64,000 nucleotides of DNA, from assembly GCF_000308515.1 (NCBI RefSeq), contig NZ_BAFV01000126.1:1-64000 (forward strand), in the 5' to 3' direction. The stretch comes from Nocardia carnea NBRC 14403. Lineage in GTDB: Bacteria; Actinomycetota; Actinomycetes; Mycobacteriales; Mycobacteriaceae. Shown here piece after piece: positions 60,344-64,000 of the stretch. Position 1 is the first letter of the stretch. Every line of letters starts with the position of its first letter. Made by a program: the position numbers and the translations under genes. The notes under the pieces were generated by a model, which had not been told where the DNA came from, ran no database searches, and was given only the letters and a program-made list of their open reading frames with translations.

Positions 60344-62289
60344 AGACACCCAACGTTCCCTCGAGCACCGACCGCCCGATCTATGCGGGCAATTCCGAAA
60401 TCGGGTTCTATGCCATGGCCAGCATGCTCGGGCTGTGGCTCGACGCAACGGCAACGGTGTGGCTGTCGCTGTGGCTGGGCGGCGCCGACCCGGTCAATCC
60501 GCTGATCGTGGTGCTGGCATGGGCTGCCGGCCGACTGACCTGGACCACCGCGGCGATCGGATGGGCGCTGGTGTTCCTGGCCGCGCACCTGGCAGCGCTG
60601 GTGTGGGCCGTGCGGCGTTGGCGGCAACGTACCCACGCGCGCAAAGATATCGCGCGACGTTTCGATTTCGTCGCTCAATGGATGGCCAAACCCTCCGATG
60701 TAGGTGCGCTGTCACGGGAGGCAGGCTTGGCCACCTCGGCGCGACTGGGCAGCGCTGCGTGGCCGGGCAACCCGCTGGGGATGCTGGTGACTTCGCGGGG
60801 AACGCCGGGCTACGAGCAGGTCAAGACCGAATTCGAGCCGGCGAGCATGCTCTACAGCGGCTGCGAGGCGTTGACCGTCGATATTTGGGGCCCGCGACGG
60901 GGCAAGACCACCAGCCGGGTGATTCCGGCGATCGTGGAAGCTCCGGGGGCGTGCGTGGTGACCTCGAACCGCCGCGACGTCGTCGACGCCACGCGCGGTG
61001 TCCGCGAGAAGCGACGCGGTGGCGAGGTATTCGTGTTCGATCCGCAGCGCATCACCGGCCCTGGCGAGCCGCAATTCTGTTTCGATCCGCTCTGGGCGGT
61101 CACCATGGACGACCGCGAAATGTGGCCGGATCGCGCGGAGAAATTGGCCGACATCTTTCTTGCCAACACAATGCCACCGGGAGCCCGACCGGACCCGTTC
61201 TTCGATCCCGAAGGCCGCGACTTGCTGGCTCGACTGTTCCTGGCGGCCGCGGTATCCGATCAGCCGAGCACCCGGGTCTACGACTGGATCACCGAGCCCA
61301 CCCCGCAGCCGCTCAAGCATCTCCAACAGAGCGAATTCAGCACGGCCGCGGCAGCATTGTCGAAATTCATCGGATACTCCGCGCGGCAGAAAGACGGTCT
61401 CTTCGGCACAGCGAAGAAGATGACCAACATCCTCTCCCGCCCGAGCGTGCAGAAGTGGGTGAACGCGACCGCAGGACGCCCGAAGTTCGATCCGCAAACC
61501 TTCGTCACGACTCCCTCGACCCTCTACATACTGTCCAAGGAGGGCGTGGACAGTGCTGGAGCGCTGGCCACGGCGCTCGTGTGGGCGGTCTGCGATGCCG
61601 CCGAACGCTACGGCGAACGCTGCGGTGGCCGGATGCCGGTACCGATGGTCGTCCCGCTCGATGAGCTGGCCAACGTGATCAAATGGCCCGACCTGCCGGG
61701 CAAATTCAGCCACTACGGCGGCCGCGGCATCCTCATGATGGCCGTGCTCCAGAACTGGAGCCAAGGCGTCAACACCTTCGGCGCCGAAGGCATGCAACAG
61801 CTGTGGGATGCCGCCTCGATCCGGTACTACGGCGGCGGTGTCGCCGATGAAGCGTCGTTGGGCAAGCTCAGCGAGCTGATCGGGCCGCGCTGGGAGATCG
61901 CGACGTCAACGAATATGCAACGCCCCGCCGACTTCCTGTCCTCCGCCAGCGGGCATATCTCGGTCAGCCGCGACACCCGTGAACACAAGATTCTCCCGGT
62001 CGCGCATCTGTCGCAGTTGCCGCGCGGGCGAGCGGTGATGCTGTGGGACGGCAAACCCGCGCTCGTGCGCCCGGTCCCGTACTGGGACCGCCCCTACGCC
62101 GCACAGATCCAGAAATCGCTGGCGACATACGCGCCCAAGAGTTCGCTTGAGAAACCCCGGCCGGCGCTTGAGGCGGCCCCACCGCGGTGGTGTGCGCGGA
62201 TGCTGCCGCACCGGGCGGCTGCGGCGTTGCCCGAGGCTGCGCATGTGCTCACGTCCGGCCCTGCCGAGATCGAGGACCAACCGCTATGA
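60340..62289 (+). CDS. TraG/VirD4-like type IV coupling protein
   Basis: 649 residues. Two N-terminal membrane segments lie between about 20 and 92 (MLGLWLDATATVWLSLWLGG; AAIGWALVFLAAHLAALVWA). Walker A is IWGPRRGKTTSR (about 182-193) and Walker B is MVVPLDELANVIKW. VFVFDPQRITGPG and LILMM-type GRGILMMAVLQNWSQG segments match TraG/TraM coupling ATPases. It would link the DNA-relaxase complex to the secretion channel. It overlaps both its neighbours by ATGA. Confidence 0.92.
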   Translation: MKTPNVPSSTDRPIYAGNSEIGFYAMASMLGLWLDATATVWLSLWLGGADPVNPLIVVLAWAAGRLTWTTAAIGWALVFLAAHLAALVWAVRRWRQRTHARKDIARRFDFVAQWMAKPSDVGALSREAGLATSARLGSAAWPGNPLGMLVTSRGTPGYEQVKTEFEPASMLYSGCEALTVDIWGPRRGKTTSRVIPAIVEAPGACVVTSNRRDVVDATRGVREKRRGGEVFVFDPQRITGPGEPQFCFDPLWAVTMDDREMWPDRAEKLADIFLANTMPPGARPDPFFDPEGRDLLARLFLAAAVSDQPSTRVYDWITEPTPQPLKHLQQSEFSTAAAALSKFIGYSARQKDGLFGTAKKMTNILSRPSVQKWVNATAGRPKFDPQTFVTTPSTLYILSKEGVDSAGALATALVWAVCDAAERYGERCGGRMPVPMVVPLDELANVIKWPDLPGKFSHYGGRGILMMAVLQNWSQGVNTFGAEGMQQLWDAASIRYYGGGVADEASLGKLSELIGPRWEIATSTNMQRPADFLSSASGHISVSRDTREHKILPVAHLSQLPRGRAVMLWDGKPALVRPVPYWDRPYAAQIQKSLATYAPKSSLEKPRPALEAAPPRWCARMLPHRAAAALPEAAHVLTSGPAEIEDQPL

Positions 62290-62927
62290 CCGGTCAAGCC
62301 GACAACGATATGAAGGTGAACGAGCAGGTTGGCAAGCAGCTCGCCGAACTGATGGGACGGCGCTTCGCGCCGAGCCTGCGCGATGTGGCCAACACGTTGG
62401 CCGACCGCAAGTTCACCGAATTGATCAGCACCGCCAACGGCGGGCGGATCGGCCGTCAGCTCGATCAGTTGGCCGCCCGCATCGCCGAGGAGAAAATCCA
62501 GGCACTGGTGCAGGGCCGAGCCGGGCCGGCCGAAACCCTGGTCTATCCCTCACTCGAGGAGTTCTGTGTCGACTTCCTGTTCCCGCTGTATGCCGCCAAC
62601 CTGCATTCCACGGCGATCAAGTGGTGTCCGTCCTGGTCTGTGCATATCGCGGCGACAGTCCGGCTCGAGGCCCTGTGGCGCTCGTTCGAGCATAACCGCC
62701 TGGAAGGCTTGCCCGGCGTGGCGAACTGGCTGGTCAGCATCGCAGACCCCATCATGGCGAAACTGATGGACCCCGACGGCCCGTTCGTCTTCTGCGATCC
62801 GATCAAAGGCCACGAACACAACGGCGAAGACCAGGTCGCCGATCTCCCGCACACCCCACTGGCGGAGGGCACACCCTATGCCCGCCGGCACCCTCCTGAA
62901 CCGGCGTCGGCCCCCGACCCGCGTTGA
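62286..62927 (+). CDS. DUF4913 family protein
   Basis: 213 residues. The C-terminal half matches the DUF4913 pattern of actinobacterial conjugative elements: YPSLEEFCVDFLFPLYAANL, KWCPSWSVHIAATVRLEALW, RSFEHNRLEGLPGVANWLVS and LMDPDGPFVFCDPIKGHEHN. The N-terminus (GKQLAELMGRRFAPSLRDVA, IGRQLDQLAARIAEEKIQAL) is helical. The ATG overlaps the TraG stop. The function of DUF4913 is unknown; constant linkage to the coupling protein suggests a role in substrate recognition or transfer. Confidence 0.75.
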   Translation: MTGQADNDMKVNEQVGKQLAELMGRRFAPSLRDVANTLADRKFTELISTANGGRIGRQLDQLAARIAEEKIQALVQGRAGPAETLVYPSLEEFCVDFLFPLYAANLHSTAIKWCPSWSVHIAATVRLEALWRSFEHNRLEGLPGVANWLVSIADPIMAKLMDPDGPFVFCDPIKGHEHNGEDQVADLPHTPLAEGTPYARRHPPEPASAPDPR

Positions 62928-62967
62928 CGAGAACTAGTTCGGTGACATCGAGAACAAGGACGAGATC

Positions 62968-64000
62968 ATGACTACCCCTCCTTTGGAAGATCCAGGCAAA
63001 GAGCTGGCCGCCGCGCTGCGCACCGCGGTGCTGGCCGCGGTCAAAGTCGGTGAACTGCTCTACCGGCGCCGCGAGCTCATGCTGCGCCGCGAGCTGGCCG
63101 GCGCACAGTCCTCCGCGCGCGACATCGAGCGACGGGTGAATACCGAACGTCGCCTTGCCGCAGACCGGCTGCGGTCGGCGCGTCCAACCATGCGGGCACT
63201 GGCCGCGGTCACCCCGGACAGCGTCGCCACGGTCTATCGGGATGCAGTGGCCTGGCGTGATCAGCTCCCCGAGGCGAAAGAAGTCGCCGAATCCATCGAA
63301 ACCTACATGCGCGGGTTCGGCCTGGACCCCGACCAACTACGCGCGGCAGGCAAGGAATTCGCGCGACGCGTGGAGCCGACGATGCGACCGGGCCTCGACC
63401 TGAAGCTGACCAGTGACGATCACGCACGCGCGGCCGCCAACGCACCGGAATTGACCGATCATGTAGCCGCAGAACGCGACCGGATCCGACCTGCGACACT
63501 CAAGGTATTCGGGGAACATGTAGGTCCACGGCGTCGGGCGGAAGTACTGGCCGAGCTCGACCGCGTCGATGAAGCTGCGGCCCGAGCGGTCTATGAGCGC
63601 ACGCAGGGATTGACGGGCTCGCAGCAGCTGACACCGGCGATGCTGGCGGATTGGCGGGCAGCCGAGGCGATACGGTGGGCAACCAACGCTCAAGCCGGGG
63701 ATCTGGCGTTGTTCGCCGCGCTGGTGTTCGACGGCGAGGCCAGCACGGACACCGATGACTCCGATCCTGCGGCCTCACAGATGACCGACCTATGGTTGGC
63801 GTGGCGGGCGCGGGAAATCGAGGGCCTTTCACACCCCGATTTCGCGCAGCTGTCCGGACTGGTGTTCGCCGCCCAACTGGACCGTGCCCACGAGTTCATG
63901 GCCGACTTCGACCCGGACGGGTACGCAGAATGGCAGCGAATGCGCTCCATCGATCCGCAACGCGCCGATATCGCCTTGGTGCGCCGCTACGAAACCGAGC
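62968..64000 (+). CDS. Coiled-coil transfer-region protein, cut by the window end
   Basis: ATG 62968 with AAGGA about 9 bases upstream opens a frame that stays open for 344 codons to the last base, so the C-terminus is outside the window. The N-terminal ~70 residues are strongly helical and charged (VGELLYRRRELMLRRELAGA, SARDIERRVNTERRLAADRL), consistent with a coiled coil. Later segments are helical and acidic (DSVATVYRDAVAWRDQLPEA, LALFAALVFDGEASTDTDDS, MTDLWLAWRAREIEGLSHPD). Codon bias is typical of the operon. I do not recognise the family. It lies 40 bases after the DUF4913 gene. Confidence 0.7.
   Translation, partial: MTTPPLEDPGKELAAALRTAVLAAVKVGELLYRRRELMLRRELAGAQSSARDIERRVNTERRLAADRLRSARPTMRALAAVTPDSVATVYRDAVAWRDQLPEAKEVAESIETYMRGFGLDPDQLRAAGKEFARRVEPTMRPGLDLKLTSDDHARAAANAPELTDHVAAERDRIRPATLKVFGEHVGPRRRAEVLAELDRVDEAAARAVYERTQGLTGSQQLTPAMLADWRAAEAIRWATNAQAGDLALFAALVFDGEASTDTDDSDPAASQMTDLWLAWRAREIEGLSHPDFAQLSGLVFAAQLDRAHEFMADFDPDGYAEWQRMRSIDPQRADIALVRRYETE

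Noticed and set aside
37567..64000. A complete ICE with integrase and attachment sites
   Set aside because: No tyrosine or serine recombinase, excisionase or tRNA-associated direct repeat was found, so element boundaries cannot be given.
1..64000. CRISPR arrays, rRNA or tRNA genes
   Set aside because: No regularly spaced repeats and no cloverleaf or rRNA-like sequence were recognised by eye; only the two-copy 141-bp repeat and the CCGAAC microsatellite stood out.

Overview
The window is GC-rich, uses GTG and TTG starts often, and encodes cutinase-like mycomembrane esterases, DUF4254-like proteins, PF04672-type methyltransferases, XRE/TPR regulators, CYP154/CYP157-type P450s and an actinobacterial SCO6880/VirB4/TraG conjugation system. 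This points to a mycolic-acid-containing actinomycete, most likely Nocardia or a close relative. Whether it is chromosome carrying an integrative conjugative element or a large plasmid cannot be decided: no rRNA, tRNA, integrase or relaxase catalytic gene was recognised.

Region 1 (1-14.4 kb) is an accessory region of small orphan genes, regulators and decaying genes. It holds two overlapping orphan genes leading into a broken third gene; an XRE regulator fused to a SUMF1-like fold; a class IV aminotransferase beside a C-terminally truncated flavin monooxygenase/acyl-CoA dehydrogenase-like gene; a DUF4254-like gene with an in-frame TGA; an XRE-TPR regulator with an operator-like promoter, coupled to a kinase-fold gene; a second XRE-TPR regulator coupled to an NAD(P)-dependent dehydrogenase; a SAM methyltransferase; and three more DUF4254-like genes.

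Region 2 (15.1-25.7 kb) holds two CYP157-like P450s that lack the ExxR arginine, a canonical CYP154-like P450, an acyl-CoA-oxidase-like flavoprotein, an AraC regulator, a divergent DUF4254-like gene and an MmyB-type XRE regulator. A 141-bp element occurs twice, about 3.4 kb apart, around these last regulatory genes.

Region 3 (26.2-37.5 kb) is a compact, almost fully overlapping plus-strand operon. It appears to be a terpenoid (probably diterpene) biosynthetic cluster: FAD monooxygenase, MpaB-type oxygenase, GGPP synthase, class I terpene synthase, IspH, DXS, IspG, an unrecognised 494-residue protein, and a broken group-D flavin monooxygenase homologous to the truncated gene in region 1. The three MEP-pathway genes would raise precursor supply to the prenyl synthase and cyclase.

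Region 4 (37.5 kb to the right edge) is the conjugative module. It starts with a primase/replication-like protein, a cluster of hairpins and a DNA-binding protein with twin palindromic operators. A small hydrophobic peptide gene with a strong terminator follows. Next comes a long plus-strand operon: two secreted cutinases, a mobilisation-like protein, a glycine-zipper secreted protein, a three-domain peptidoglycan hydrolase, lipoproteins and NTF2-like proteins, small two-helix membrane proteins, a VirB6-like channel protein, SCO6880 (plus a shortened copy), a VirB4 ATPase, a TraG/VirD4 coupling ATPase, a DUF4913 protein and a coiled-coil protein that runs off the window. The mix of peptidoglycan hydrolase and mycolate-esterase-like enzymes suggests a type IV secretion apparatus adapted to crossing a mycomembrane.
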